A stretch of 41,230 nucleotides of DNA from Paracoccus litorisediminis (GTDB taxonomy: Bacteria; Pseudomonadota; Alphaproteobacteria; Rhodobacterales; Rhodobacteraceae), in the NCBI RefSeq assembly GCF_009711205.1, contig NZ_WMIG01000028.1:1-41230 (forward strand). Direction: 5' to 3'. The translations under genes and the position numbers were made by a program. Below the pieces are notes generated by a model that saw nothing but the letters and a program-made list of their open reading frames with translations, did no database searches and was not told the origin of the DNA. Below, piece by piece: positions 32,388 through 40,835 of this stretch (position 1 is its first letter; the number at the start of each line of letters is the position of its first letter).

Positions 32388-32936
32388 GGTCCTACCTGAG
32401 GGTCTGGGTCTGGGTCTGGGATTTGGCGCATCGTCGAGCGCGGCCAGAAAGGCCGCGACACCCTGCGCAATGGTGCCGTCATTGATGATGGTGGTGACGG
32501 GCAGGCCCGCGGGCAGGGGCGCGCGGCGGGCCAGCCTTGCGGCGATGTCCTCGGCAGTCTCGCGCCCGCGGCTGGCCAGCCGCTGCGCCAGCACCGGGGC
32601 CGAGGCGGTGACCTCGATCACCCGCAGGCCGGGGAAGGCCAATGCTGCCTGTTCCAGCATCCGGCGCGAGCAATTGAACAGCGTGATCCCCCCGGTTGGT
32701 GCCGGGGGGACGCCATAGGACAGACCATGCGCGCGCCATGACAGGGCGAAGTCCCCGGCAGCCTCGCGGCGCAGGAACTCGACCTCAGTGATGCCCTCGA
32801 AGGGCTCGCCCCCCGCCGCTTCCGGGCGGGTGATGCAGCGGCGCAGGGCAATGATGTCGGGACGCGCGGCCAAGGCCGCCGCGATCAGCGTGTCCTTGCC
32901 CGCGCCAGACGGGCCGACAATGGCAAAGACGCTCAT
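31266..32936 (-). CDS. phnN-phnM: PhnN-PhnM fusion reading frame
   Basis: One uninterrupted 556-residue frame encodes PhnN (residues about 1-168) and PhnM (184-556). PhnN is ribose 1,5-bisphosphate phosphokinase, with Walker A GPSGAGKDT at 8-16, CITRPEAAGGEPFEG and the terminal TTIINDGTIAQGVAAFLAAL. A Pro-Arg linker (NPRPRPRPSGR) from a hexanucleotide repeat joins it to PhnM. PhnM is the triphosphate diphosphohydrolase, with LIELHTDNLERHIQPRPGVNWP and SDYVPAALL. PhnM releases pyrophosphate from the ribosyl-phosphonate triphosphate, while PhnN makes PRPP from ribose bisphosphate. PhnN has no stop codon of its own in this frame. ATG 32936 overlaps the phnL stop as ATGA. An indel in the linker could be natural or an assembly error. 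Confidence 0.85.
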   Translation of the reverse strand: MSVFAIVGPSGAGKDTLIAAALAARPDIIALRRCITRPEAAGGEPFEGITEVEFLRREAAGDFALSWRAHGLSYGVPPAPTGGITLFNCSRRMLEQAALAFPGLRVIEVTASAPVLAQRLASRGRETAEDIAARLARRAPLPAGLPVTTIINDGTIAQGVAAFLAALDDAPNPRPRPRPSGRTMTETVFTNATLVLPDEVRHGAIVIRDGMIAEIGAASATGSDCAGDLIAPGLIELHTDNLERHIQPRPGVNWPHGAAIIAHDAELAGCGITTVFDALRVGSINRDNSYAKYARGLADEILAARPNLRISHRIHLRAEVCSETLIEELAEFGQADRIGIVSLMDHTPGQRQFRDLSKLAQYVKGKQGMSDLEFEAHVAGLAELRARFGEAHEAATVQAARDWGAVLASHDDTTADHVATSAAYGIKLAEFPTTVEAAQACRKHGIATIMGAPNLIRGGSHSGNVSAGELAQAGLLDIVSSDYVPAALLSSAVLLGDLWDDLARGFATVTAAPARSAGLSDRGRLGLGLRADLIRVARIQGMPVIRETWVAGRRVA

Positions 32937-33610
32937 GCCGCGAACCTCGCCATGTCGATCATGCGGTCGCAGACCCGGTCGCGGGCGGCCTCGTCGTGAA
33001 AGATGCCGACGATGGCGGTGCCGCGCGCCTTGGCTTCCTCGATCAGCGACAGCACGGTTTCGCGGTTGGCCGCGTCAAGGCTGGCGGTGGGTTCGTCCAG
33101 AAGCATCACCGGCACCTGCCGGATGAAGCCACGGGCGATGTTCACCCGCTGCTGTTCCCCGCCCGAGAAGGTGGTGGGCGACAGCTGCCACAGCCGTTCG
33201 GGGATGCGCAGCCGGGCCAGCAGGGCGGCGGCGCGGTCGCGGGCCTGATCCTCGGGCGTGCCGGTCAGCAGTATCGGCTCGGCCACGACCTCGATGGTGG
33301 GGACGCGGGGGACGACGCGCAGGAACTGGCTGACATAGGCCATCCGTTCGCGCCGCAGGGCCAGGATCTCGCGTGGTTCGGCACGGGCGACATCGGTGCC
33401 CGCCACGGTGATGCGGCCCGATGCGGCAAGGTAATTGCCCCAGATCATCCGCATCAGAGTCGATTTCCCCGCGCCCGAGGCCCCAAGCAGGCCCACGCAT
33501 TCGCCGGGCACCACCGACAGGGTGACATCCGACATGACCGGAATGACCGCCGCGCCCTGATTGTGCAGGGTGAAGGTCTTGGACACGTTCGACAGTTCGA
33601 TCACATTCAT
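32933..33610 (-). CDS. phnL: C-P lyase ABC-like subunit PhnL
   Basis: A 225-residue ABC-type ATPase with Walker A GASGAGKST, MAYVSQFLRVVPRV, signature FSGGEQQRVNIARG and Walker B VMLLDEPTASLD. PhnL works with PhnGHI in making the ribosyl-phosphonate triphosphate from ATP and phosphonate. ATG 33610 is preferred because AGG lies 7 bases upstream; GTG 33616, overlapping the phnK stop, is an alternative that adds two residues. Confidence 0.93.
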   Translation of the reverse strand: MNVIELSNVSKTFTLHNQGAAVIPVMSDVTLSVVPGECVGLLGASGAGKSTLMRMIWGNYLAASGRITVAGTDVARAEPREILALRRERMAYVSQFLRVVPRVPTIEVVAEPILLTGTPEDQARDRAAALLARLRIPERLWQLSPTTFSGGEQQRVNIARGFIRQVPVMLLDEPTASLDAANRETVLSLIEEAKARGTAIVGIFHDEAARDRVCDRMIDMARFAA

Positions 33611-33612
33611 CG

Positions 33613-34368
33613 TCACACCTGCAGGACCGAGGACACAAGAAGCTGGGTATAGGCGTGCTGGGGATCATCCAGAACCTGATCGGTCAGGCCGGTCTCGACG
33701 CATTCGCCGCCCTTCATCACCATCAGCCGGTCGGCCAGCAGCCGGACCACGGCCAGATCGTGGGTGACGATGATCGCCGACAGCCCCATGCGCCGCACCA
33801 ACCCGCGCAGCAGGTCCAGCAGACGCGCCTGCACGCTGACATCAAGACCGCCGGTCGGCTCGTCCATGAAGACCAGCCTTGGCCCGGTGACCAGATTGCG
33901 CGCGATCTGCAGACGCTGCTGCATCCCGCCGGAAAAGGCCGAGGGGCGGTCGTCGATGCGATCAGAGGCGATCTCCACGCGGCCCAGCCAGTCGGTCGCG
34001 GTGTCGCGGATGTCGCCGTAATGGCGCGCGCCGACCGCCATCAGGCGTTCGCCGACATTGCCGCCGGCGCTGACCGCCATGCGCAGCCCGTCGCGGGGGT
34101 TCTGGTGGACAAAGGCCCAGTCGGTGCGCGCCAGCATCCGGCGCTCGGGTTCGGACATGGCCAGCACGTCGCGGCCGTCATAGATCACCTCGCCCCGGTC
34201 GGGGGGCAGATGACCGGCAAGGCAGGACAGCAGCGTCGATTTCCCCGAGCCGCTTTCACCGACAATGCCCATGACCTCGCCCGGCCACAGATCGAAACCG
34301 ATGCCGGTGCAGCCGATGCGCGCGCCATAGCGCTTTTCCAGCCCACGGACGGAAAACAGCGGGTTCAT
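33613..34368 (-). CDS. phnK: C-P lyase ABC-like subunit PhnK
   Basis: A 251-residue ABC-type ATPase that docks on the PhnGHIJ core. Motifs are Walker A GESGSGKST, FVHQNPRDGLRM, signature AFSGGMQQRLQIARN, Walker B LVFMDEPTGGLD and VTHDLAVVRLLADR. ATG 34368 overlaps the phnJ stop as ATGA. Confidence 0.95.
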   Translation of the reverse strand: MNPLFSVRGLEKRYGARIGCTGIGFDLWPGEVMGIVGESGSGKSTLLSCLAGHLPPDRGEVIYDGRDVLAMSEPERRMLARTDWAFVHQNPRDGLRMAVSAGGNVGERLMAVGARHYGDIRDTATDWLGRVEIASDRIDDRPSAFSGGMQQRLQIARNLVTGPRLVFMDEPTGGLDVSVQARLLDLLRGLVRRMGLSAIIVTHDLAVVRLLADRLMVMKGGECVETGLTDQVLDDPQHAYTQLLVSSVLQV

Positions 34369-35207
34369 TGGCGGTCCTCCTGACGCGAGCGGCAGAATGC
34401 AGTGTCCGAGCAGACAAAGATCCGCCCGCCCTGATCGTCGGTGATCACCTCGTCCAGATAGCTTTCGGTCGCGCCGCAGATGTCGCAGGCGTGGTCGGCC
34501 TTGCTGGCGACAAAGGGATGGTCGTCGAAATCAAGGCTTTCGACGCGGGTATATGGCGGCAGGGCATAGATGCGCTGCTCGCGCCCGGCCCCGAACAGCA
34601 TCAGCGCCGGGCTGTCATCCAGTTTCGGGTTGTCGAATTTCGGGATGGGCGAGGGATCCATGACATAGCGCCCCTCGACCTTGACCGGATAGGCATAGGC
34701 GGTGGCGATCCGGCCGTGGCGGGCGATATCCTCATACAGCTTGACTTGCATCAGCCCGTAATCGGCCAGGGCATGCATGCGCCGCGTCTCGGTCTCGCGC
34801 GGTTCAAGGAAGCGCAGGGGTTCCGGGATCGGCACCTGAAAGACCATGATCTGACCTTCCTGCAACGGGGCCTCGGGGACGCGGTGGCGGGTCTGGATGA
34901 TGGTCGCATCCTCGGTTTCCTCGGTCACCTCGACCCCCGCCGTGCGCTGGAAGAAGCGCCGGATCGACACGGCATTGGTGGTGTCGTCCGCGCCCTGATC
35001 GATGACCTTCAGCCGATCGTCAGGCGTCAGGCAGGCCGCGGTCACCTGCACGCCGCCGGTGCCCCAGCCGTAAGGCATCGGCATTTCGCGGCTGGCGAAG
35101 GGCACCTGATAGCCGGGGATCGCCACCGCCTTCAGCAGCGCACGGCGGATCATGCGTTTGGTGTCCTCGTCCAGATAGGCGAAGTTATAGGCATCCATCG
35201 CGGTCAT
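34365..35207 (-). CDS. phnJ: C-P lyase radical SAM subunit PhnJ
   Basis: PhnJ breaks the C-P bond of ribosyl-1-phosphonate-5-phosphate, releasing the alkane and the cyclic phosphate. The 280-residue protein has the family length. The C-terminal cysteines read C-x2-C-x21-C-x5-C (ACDICGATES ... FVCSDTAFC). The first three are the cluster ligands and the last is the thiyl-radical cysteine in E. coli. YGWGTGGVQVTAACL is also conserved. ATG 35207 overlaps the phnI stop as ATGA. Confidence 0.96.
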   Translation of the reverse strand: MTAMDAYNFAYLDEDTKRMIRRALLKAVAIPGYQVPFASREMPMPYGWGTGGVQVTAACLTPDDRLKVIDQGADDTTNAVSIRRFFQRTAGVEVTEETEDATIIQTRHRVPEAPLQEGQIMVFQVPIPEPLRFLEPRETETRRMHALADYGLMQVKLYEDIARHGRIATAYAYPVKVEGRYVMDPSPIPKFDNPKLDDSPALMLFGAGREQRIYALPPYTRVESLDFDDHPFVASKADHACDICGATESYLDEVITDDQGGRIFVCSDTAFCRSRQEDRQ

Positions 35208-36289
35208 TCCGCGGCCTCCCTGCTGGCGAATGCGGCGGCGCGGACGCTGCGGATCAGCTCCAGCTCGGCCTGGAAATCGACGTAATGCGGCAGTTTGATA
35301 TGTTCGAGGAAACCCGTGGCCTGAATGTTGTCGCAATGGGACAGCACGAATTCCTCGTCCTGCGCCGGGGCGCCGGTGAAATCCTCGCCCAGTTCGCGCC
35401 AGCGCAGGGCGCGGTCGACCAGCGCCATGCTTATCGCCTTGCGCTCGGTCTGGCCAAAGGTCAGGCCATAGCCGCGGGTGAATTGCGGGGGCTGGGTTTT
35501 CGACCCGGTGAATTGGTTCACCGTCTCGCATTCGGTCAGCTCGATGTCACCGATTTCGACCGAGAAGCCCAGTTCCGGGATATCGACCTCGACCGGGCAG
35601 GTGCCGATGCGCAATTCGCCGACAAAGGCATGATTGCGCCCATAGCCGCGCTGCGTCGAATAGGCGAGGCCAAGGACAAAGCCTTCATCCCCCCGCGTCA
35701 GGGCCTGCAGGCGCAAGGCGCGGTCGGCGGGCAGCTCCAGCGGCGCGCGGGTCAGGTCGGGCGGGGGTTCATCCGAGGGGGTGGCCTCTTCGATCAGCCC
35801 GTCGCGGTCCAGAAAGCTCAGGATATGCGGCATATCCTGCGCCGGTCCGGTCAGCGCGGTTGGGGCGGGCGGGACCTCGCCCTCGGCCAGCAGCGCGAAA
35901 TCCAGCAGGCGGTGGGTATAGTCGAAGGTCGGCCCCAGAATCTGTCCGCCCGGCGCGTCCTTGAAGGTCGCCGAAATCCGGCGGGTGACTGCCATTGCCG
36001 CCGTATCGACGGGCGTCGAGGCCATCAGGCGCGGCAATGTGGTGCGATAGGCGCGGATCAGGAAGATCGCCTCGATCAGGTCGCCGCGCGCCTGCTTGAT
36101 CGCCAGCGCGGCCAGATCGGGGTCGTAAAGCGAGCCCTCGGCCATCACGCGATTGACGGCCAGTGTCATCTGTTCGCGGATCTGGGCGGTGGACAATTCG
36201 GGGACCGCAGGATCGCCGCGACGCTCCTCGGCCAGCCAGGCATGGGCGTTCTCGATCGCGCGTTCGCCCCCTTTGACGGCGACATACAT
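35204..36289 (-). CDS. phnI: C-P lyase nucleosidase subunit PhnI
   Basis: PhnI displaces adenine from ATP by phosphonate, with PhnG, PhnH and PhnL. The 361-residue protein begins MYVAVKGGERAIENAHAWL, a strong family signature. It also has LGLAYSTQRGYGRNHAFVGELR and the C-terminal SHCDNIQATGFLEHIKLPHY. ATG 36289 overlaps the phnH stop by one base (TGATG). Confidence 0.95.
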   Translation of the reverse strand: MYVAVKGGERAIENAHAWLAEERRGDPAVPELSTAQIREQMTLAVNRVMAEGSLYDPDLAALAIKQARGDLIEAIFLIRAYRTTLPRLMASTPVDTAAMAVTRRISATFKDAPGGQILGPTFDYTHRLLDFALLAEGEVPPAPTALTGPAQDMPHILSFLDRDGLIEEATPSDEPPPDLTRAPLELPADRALRLQALTRGDEGFVLGLAYSTQRGYGRNHAFVGELRIGTCPVEVDIPELGFSVEIGDIELTECETVNQFTGSKTQPPQFTRGYGLTFGQTERKAISMALVDRALRWRELGEDFTGAPAQDEEFVLSHCDNIQATGFLEHIKLPHYVDFQAELELIRSVRAAAFASREAAE

Positions 36290-36843
36290 CAGGCAAACTC
36301 CACTTGCGTGCTGCGGGGAAGGGCCGAGACCTGCGCCCCTGCGGTCAGGATCAGATCAAGGCCCAACGGAAAGCTGGTCGGACGCGCGCCGGGCACAAAG
36401 GCCGCGATCCTGTCCTTGATGCCGGGGCCGGTCAGGCTGGCATTGGGCGCGGGCGTTTCGCCCAGCTCGACGATCAGTGTTGCCGCGCGGTCGGGATATT
36501 CCACCGTGCCGGTGCGGTAGCGGTCCAGCGGATGCAGGTCGGCCCATGTGCCGATGGCCAGATCGGCGCAATCTGCCGTGGTGATCGGTGCGCCGGTGTG
36601 AAAGGCGATCCATTGGCGCAGCGCCGGGCTGTCCAGATCGCCCGCCAGATAGATGCCGGTATTGGCATCGGCCAGCGTCAGGATCACCGTCCCTGCCGCG
36701 ACCGACAGCGACGCGGGCGGGGTCGCGCCCTGCAGCGTGGCCAGTTTGCCGGGCCGCGACATCACGTCGATGATGGCGCGAAAGGCCAGCGCCGATTGGC
36801 GCGGCGCGTCGGCAAACCCGCCCGAGATCGGTTGCATGTCCAT
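36289..36843 (-). CDS. phnH: C-P lyase subunit PhnH
   Basis: A 184-residue core subunit of the PhnGHIJ complex. The N-terminus (GGFADAPRQSALAFRAIIDVM SRPG, shown broken) and the end SALPRSTQVEFA are typical. ATG 36843 overlaps the phnG stop by one base. It has no catalytic role shown on its own. Confidence 0.93.
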   Translation of the reverse strand: MDMQPISGGFADAPRQSALAFRAIIDVMSRPGKLATLQGATPPASLSVAAGTVILTLADANTGIYLAGDLDSPALRQWIAFHTGAPITTADCADLAIGTWADLHPLDRYRTGTVEYPDRAATLIVELGETPAPNASLTGPGIKDRIAAFVPGARPTSFPLGLDLILTAGAQVSALPRSTQVEFA

Positions 36844-37274
36844 CAGTCCTCTCCCCTGACCATGGTGAAGAATTCGACCTTGGTGGCCGCCGCCTTGGCG
36901 CGGGTGGCGGCACGGTGCGCGCTCTGGTCCTGTTGCAGCGGGGCAAGGATCGCCTCGCGGGTCGTTGCGGATTGCGGGCCTTGCATCAGCGCGTCGACAA
37001 TCGCGGCACGAATGGCATGGCTCTTGTCGCGGCCCTGCACATAGGCATGGCCGACCAGCCCGCCCTGCAATTGCAGGCTGCAGCGCGTTACCGTCATTTC
37101 CCCAAGGTTGAAGGGCGCGCCAGCGGCGCCCGCGCGGCCCCGCACCATCACGGCACCGATTTCAGGATTGCGTAGCATTTCATGCGCGGGAAGGGGGCCA
37201 AGCAGGTCCGCCAGCCGTTGCGGCTGGCTGCGTGCCAGCACCCCCATCCAGTCGCGGCGTTCACTCATCGTCAT
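36843..37274 (-). CDS. phnG: C-P lyase subunit PhnG
   Basis: A 143-residue core subunit, first gene of the operon. RRDWMGVLARSQPQRL, NLGEMTVTRCSLQL, GHAYVQGRDKSHA and FFTMVRGED are family features. ATG 37274 is chosen because AAGG lies 6 bases upstream; ATG 37268 is a nearby alternative. It is divergent from phnF across a 110-bp region that contains an imperfect palindrome. Confidence 0.93.
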   Translation of the reverse strand: MTMSERRDWMGVLARSQPQRLADLLGPLPAHEMLRNPEIGAVMVRGRAGAAGAPFNLGEMTVTRCSLQLQGGLVGHAYVQGRDKSHAIRAAIVDALMQGPQSATTREAILAPLQQDQSAHRAATRAKAAATKVEFFTMVRGED

Positions 37275-37290
37275 TGGACACCTTGCCAAG

Positions 37291-37310
37291 TTGTCTATAT
37301 ATCTATACAA
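37291..37310. promoter_or_regulatory. Candidate PhnF operator
   Basis: TTGTCTATATATCTATACAA is palindromic at 16 of 20 positions. It sits 17 bp upstream of the phnG start in the phnF-phnG divergent region. HutC-type GntR regulators such as PhnF bind AT-rich palindromes of this type. Confidence 0.45.
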
Positions 37311-37384
37311 CTAGATAAATTACTAACCTGACGCTCCGAGTCGGACAAGCCCGAGGATGGTGAATTTTTCATGACGGAGCCTTC

Positions 37385-38098
37385 ATGAGCCGGACCGCCA
37401 TCTGGGCCGAAATCGCCCAGCAGCTTTCGACCGAGATTGCCTCGGGTCAGCGCCGGCCCGGCGACAAGCTGCCGACCGAGGCCGAGTTGTCCGCGCGTTT
37501 CGGGGTCAATCGCCATACCGTGCGCCGGGCCTTGGCCGATATGGCTGATCGCGGCATGGTCCATTCGCGGCGCGGGGCGGGGGTGTTCGTGCAGGGGCTG
37601 GCGGTCGATTATCCGCTGGGCCTCCGGACGCGGTTCTCGACCAATCTGGCGGCAATGGGGCGGGCTGCGGGGCGGACGCTGCTGAACATCGAGACCCGCC
37701 ATGCCAGCGCCCCCGAGGCCGCGGCGTTGCAGCTTGACCCCGAAGCCCGCGTGCATGTGCTTGACGGCATCAGCACGGCGGACGGGCTGGCCGTGGCCTT
37801 CTTTCGGTCGATCTTTCCGGCGTCACGCTTTCCCGGCCTGCCCGAGACCCTGCGCCGTGAAATGTCGATCACCCGCGCCTTGGCCGAGCATGGCATCACC
37901 GACTATACCCGCGCCGAGACCCGCCTGACCGCCGAACGCGCCGATACCGTGGTCGCGTTGCATCTGCGCCTGCGCGAGGGCGACCCGATCCTGCGCGCCG
38001 TCGGCATCAACATCGACCCGCAGGGTGCCCCGGTCGAATACGGCCATACCTGGTTCGCCGGCGACCGCGTGACCCTGACCGTGACGCCGGAAGGCTAG
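37385..38098 (+). CDS. phnF: Phosphonate regulator PhnF (GntR/HutC family)
   Basis: The 237-residue protein has an N-terminal winged helix-turn-helix (SGQRRPGDKLPTEAELSARF, NRHTVRRALADMADRGMV, about 20-70). A C-terminal UTRA ligand-binding domain follows (about 90-235, with LDGISTADGLAVAFFRSIFP and a final EYGHTWFAGDRVTLTV). It is the usual repressor of C-P lyase genes. ATG 37385 has GGAG 6 bases upstream. It is transcribed away from phnG. Confidence 0.93.
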   Translation: MSRTAIWAEIAQQLSTEIASGQRRPGDKLPTEAELSARFGVNRHTVRRALADMADRGMVHSRRGAGVFVQGLAVDYPLGLRTRFSTNLAAMGRAAGRTLLNIETRHASAPEAAALQLDPEARVHVLDGISTADGLAVAFFRSIFPASRFPGLPETLRREMSITRALAEHGITDYTRAETRLTAERADTVVALHLRLREGDPILRAVGINIDPQGAPVEYGHTWFAGDRVTLTVTPEG

Positions 38099-38150
38099 AG
38101 GCGGGGAACGACCATGTTGCTTGCTTGGGTAAGATGATCACCCCCACAGC

Positions 38151-38329
38151 CTTGCCGCTGGTGCGGCGGGCATTGTCGTTGATGGGATCGAGATCGGTCT
38201 GCCAGTCTATGCCCGTTGGCTGAATGTCGTCACCACGCGTGTGGTGAACGTGCTGGACGCCGAAATGCTCGGGCCGGTCAGCATCCGCAGCGGTGATCTG
38301 CTGTTCAGGGACGCGAATGGGCCGTCGCG
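38151..38329 (+). pseudogene. RraA-like (HMG-aldolase/RraA family) remnant
   Basis: In one frame the segments LAAGAAGIVVDGIEIGLPVYARWLN (shown as family match only), GPVSI and RSGDLLFRDANG resemble the C-terminal part of RraA-like proteins. Internal sequence is missing and there is no start codon: an in-frame stop lies at 38130-38132. Similarity ends exactly at a palindrome (38330-38350). This looks like a gene fragment left by a deletion. Confidence 0.5.
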
Positions 38330-38350
38330 CCTTGATCCTAAGGATCAAGG
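38330..38350. repeat. Perfect 10-bp inverted repeat at the end of the RraA remnant
   Basis: CCTTGATCCT and AGGATCAAGG flank one central base. It could be a rearrangement scar, an element end or a hairpin. Confidence 0.5.
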
Positions 38351-38470
38351 CCTTGCCGTTCTGGTCGACAGGACCGTCGCCGATGACGCGCGCAGTCGAG
38401 TGGCGGCAGCGTCTTGCAACGGCAGAGTCGCTGGTCAGTCTGAAGGGCTCGAACGCCTATCGCTGGCTCC

Positions 38471-38500
38471 TGATCGGGTCCGCGGGGGCGGACCCGATCA
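38471..38500 (-). terminator. 13-bp hairpin at the lipoprotein gene end
   Basis: TGATCGGGTCCGC and its exact complement flank a GGGG loop. The lipoprotein stop codon lies in the outer edge of the stem. There is no T-run on either strand. Confidence 0.5.
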
Positions 38501-38827
38501 CATCTGTACGGACATACGGTGCAGCGGCTTACCTGTCTGCCATGCCCGCGTAACGTGCCGGGACCACGGATACGATGGTGCCATCCGCGGCGACAGCAGG
38601 AAGGCGTCGGGTTCCAGTAGCCAGCGCTGAGTCTCCTTCGGCTCGGACAGGGCGTGGTTGCGATAGTCTACCACCAGCCCGCTGCCCTGAATATGCCCTC
38701 CCGGCTGATAGACCTTGGCCGCGGGTGTGCCCTCGGGATAGCGGTAGATATGCTGCGTGGGCTGATCGGCTTCGGACGTGCAGGCGGCCAGAGTTGCAAG
38801 CAGCTTCAATGATCTGAAATACTTCAC
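38498..38827 (-). CDS. Small putative lipoprotein
   Basis: A 109-residue frame with an N-terminal hydrophobic segment and lipobox (SLKLLATLAAC, Cys at about residue 16). A polar region of no recognised family follows (YRYPEGTPAAKVYQPGGHIQG). GTG 38827 with AAGGA upstream is the best start. It lies directly downstream of the RND pump pseudogene on the same strand and ends in a strong hairpin. It may be an intact companion of that decayed pump, or itself a remnant. Confidence 0.5.
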   Translation of the reverse strand: MKYFRSLKLLATLAACTSEADQPTQHIYRYPEGTPAAKVYQPGGHIQGSGLVVDYRNHALSEPKETQRWLLEPDAFLLSPRMAPSYPWSRHVTRAWQTGKPLHRMSVQM

Positions 38828-38908
38828 GAAATATCCTTCGGATTGCACCAGACAGGCCCGGCGGTGCGGGGTAGATGCAGGTTTGAAACGAGGGGTGTGG
38901 GCGGGCGC

Positions 38909-40835
38909 TTAGGCTTTGCGCCCGCGTGTCAGCAGTCTGACGGCGAAATGCTCAAAATCGTCGATGAAGGTGAAAACCACCGGGATCACGACAAGGCTCA
39001 GGAAGGTCGAGGTGATCAGCCCGCCGATCACCACCACCCATCGGCTGGCGAAAGCTTGGATCGCCCGAGACAAGGCTTAGCGCCGAGGGCAACCTGCCGG
39101 CCGCCATGGCGACCGTGGTCATGATGATCGGGCGGGTGCGCTTGTGGCAGGCATCGACCAGCGCGTCGAAACGGCTCATGCTCGCGCGCCGGGCGGTGAT
39201 CGCGTATTCCACCAGCAGGATCGAGTTCTTAGACACGATCCCCATCAGCAAGAGCAAGCGGATCACCGCAGGCATCGAGAAGCTCGTGCCCGACAGCACC
39301 AATGGCAGCAGCGCACCCCCCAGCGCCAAAGGCAGCGCCATCAGGATCGGTACCGGTTGCAGGAAATCGTGGAACAGCAGCACCAGCACCGCATAGATGC
39401 AGAAAATCCCGATCACCATGCCCGTCGCGAATGAGGTGAAAAGCTCGGATTGGCGCTCGATATCGCCCTGTTCGACGCCACTGACCCCGGCGGGCAGGTT
39501 GCGATTGGCGTCAAGCTGCTTCACCTCGGACATGACATCCGACAGGTTGCGCCCGTTCAGTTCGACGGTGATGGTCACGTTGCGCTTGGAGTCCAGCCGG
39601 TTGAGCTCAGTCGGGGCCGAGCCCATGCGTCAAGGGCGACCTTGCCATTCGCGCCCGCGCCCGGGATCAGCGCGATCTGGTCCAGCATCTCGCGGTTCCT
39701 TTCGTCCAGCATGACGCGTATCGCCACCTGCCGCTGCGGCAGGTTCAGTTTCGACAGGGCCGTGTCATAGGCCCCCGCCGTTGCAATACGGATCGCGTCC
39801 GAAATCGCGCGCGCGGTCACCCCCGGTGAGGCCGCGCGGGCCAGATCGGGCGTGATCACGATCTCGGGGCTTTGCATGGTGGCGGATGAGGTGATGTTGC
39901 CAACCCCGGTCAGGCTGCGGCGCATCTGGGTTTCGAGCCGCGCGGCGGCGTCCTCCAGCACGGCGGAATCGTCCCCGGCCAAGGCTACCTGCAATTGCGT
40001 GCCATTGCCGCCGCTGCCGATCTCGCCCCGGACGCCGGGAATGGCGGCAAGGGCGCGGCGTAGATCGGCCTCGATTTCGGATTGCTTGACGTTGCGGTCG
40101 TCAATCGGCGTCAGGTTCACCACCAGCGTCGCGGTATTCACCGCCTCGCTGGTGCCGCCCATCCCCCCGGTCGAGGCCGTGCCGGTCGCGACAAAGGTGC
40201 TGGTGACATGCTCGACGCCCTTGATCGCGGCGGCGGCGGCCATGGCCGAGGCATCGGTCCGCTTGGTGGTGGTGCCGGCTCGGCGGTGATGGTCACGCGG
40301 GTCTGGCTTTCGTCCGCGGCCTCATAGCGGTCTTGCCCATGCGCAGGTGGCGCTCGATATTCTTGACCTCGACAATGGCGTCATCGACAAGGATGCCGAC
40401 CACCAGAGACAGCGCCAGCAGCGTCACGGTGTTCAGCGTTTAGCCGACCATGTCCATGACCGGAAAGGTCGGGATCATCGACAAGGGCAGGGCCACGGCG
40501 GCAACAAATGTCGCGCGCCAGTCGCTATTTTCCTCGGTCGTGGTGATGGTGTTATAGGCCTCGGATAGGTTGACCTCGGGATGGGCGCGCTGAATGCCGT
40601 CAGGGCGGCGCAGACATTCTCGGTCACGGTCACGTCGGAATAGCCCTTCGAGCGCTTGGCCTTCATGGCGATCACCGGCTTACTGTTCAGACAGGCCAGC
40701 GATGTGCGGTCGGCATGGGTGTCGGTGACAGAACCCAACTCTTCCAGCCGCACCCAGCCACCATTCGGCAAGGGGATGGGCGTGGCGCGCAGATCCTCGA
40801 CCGAGGAGGCCGCCGCATCCGCCTTGCATCTGCCG
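38909..40835 (-). pseudogene. RND (HAE1/AcrB-type) efflux pump, frameshifted and 5'-truncated
   Basis: Several frames together give an AcrB-like pump. In transcription order they are LPNGGWVRLEELGSVTDTHAD, VVGILVDDAIVEVKNIERHLR, MQSPEIVITPDLARAASPGV, then YAVLVLLFHDFLQPVPILMA, GIVSKNSILLVEYAI and GLITSTFLSLVVIPVVF. The reading frame breaks near 40590, 40330, 40280, 39625 and 39040. An in-frame TAA lies at 40440-40442 (MVG-stop-TLNTV). The N-terminal half is absent because the gene ends abruptly at about 40835, where an oppositely oriented ABC gene fragment begins. The natural stop is at 38909-38911. It cannot encode a working pump. Confidence 0.85.

Noticed and set aside
38241..38630. 129-codon plus-strand open frame after phnF
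   Set aside because: Only its first part matches the RraA family. It then runs through palindromes and antisense to the lipoprotein gene, so it is a chance extension of a pseudogene.
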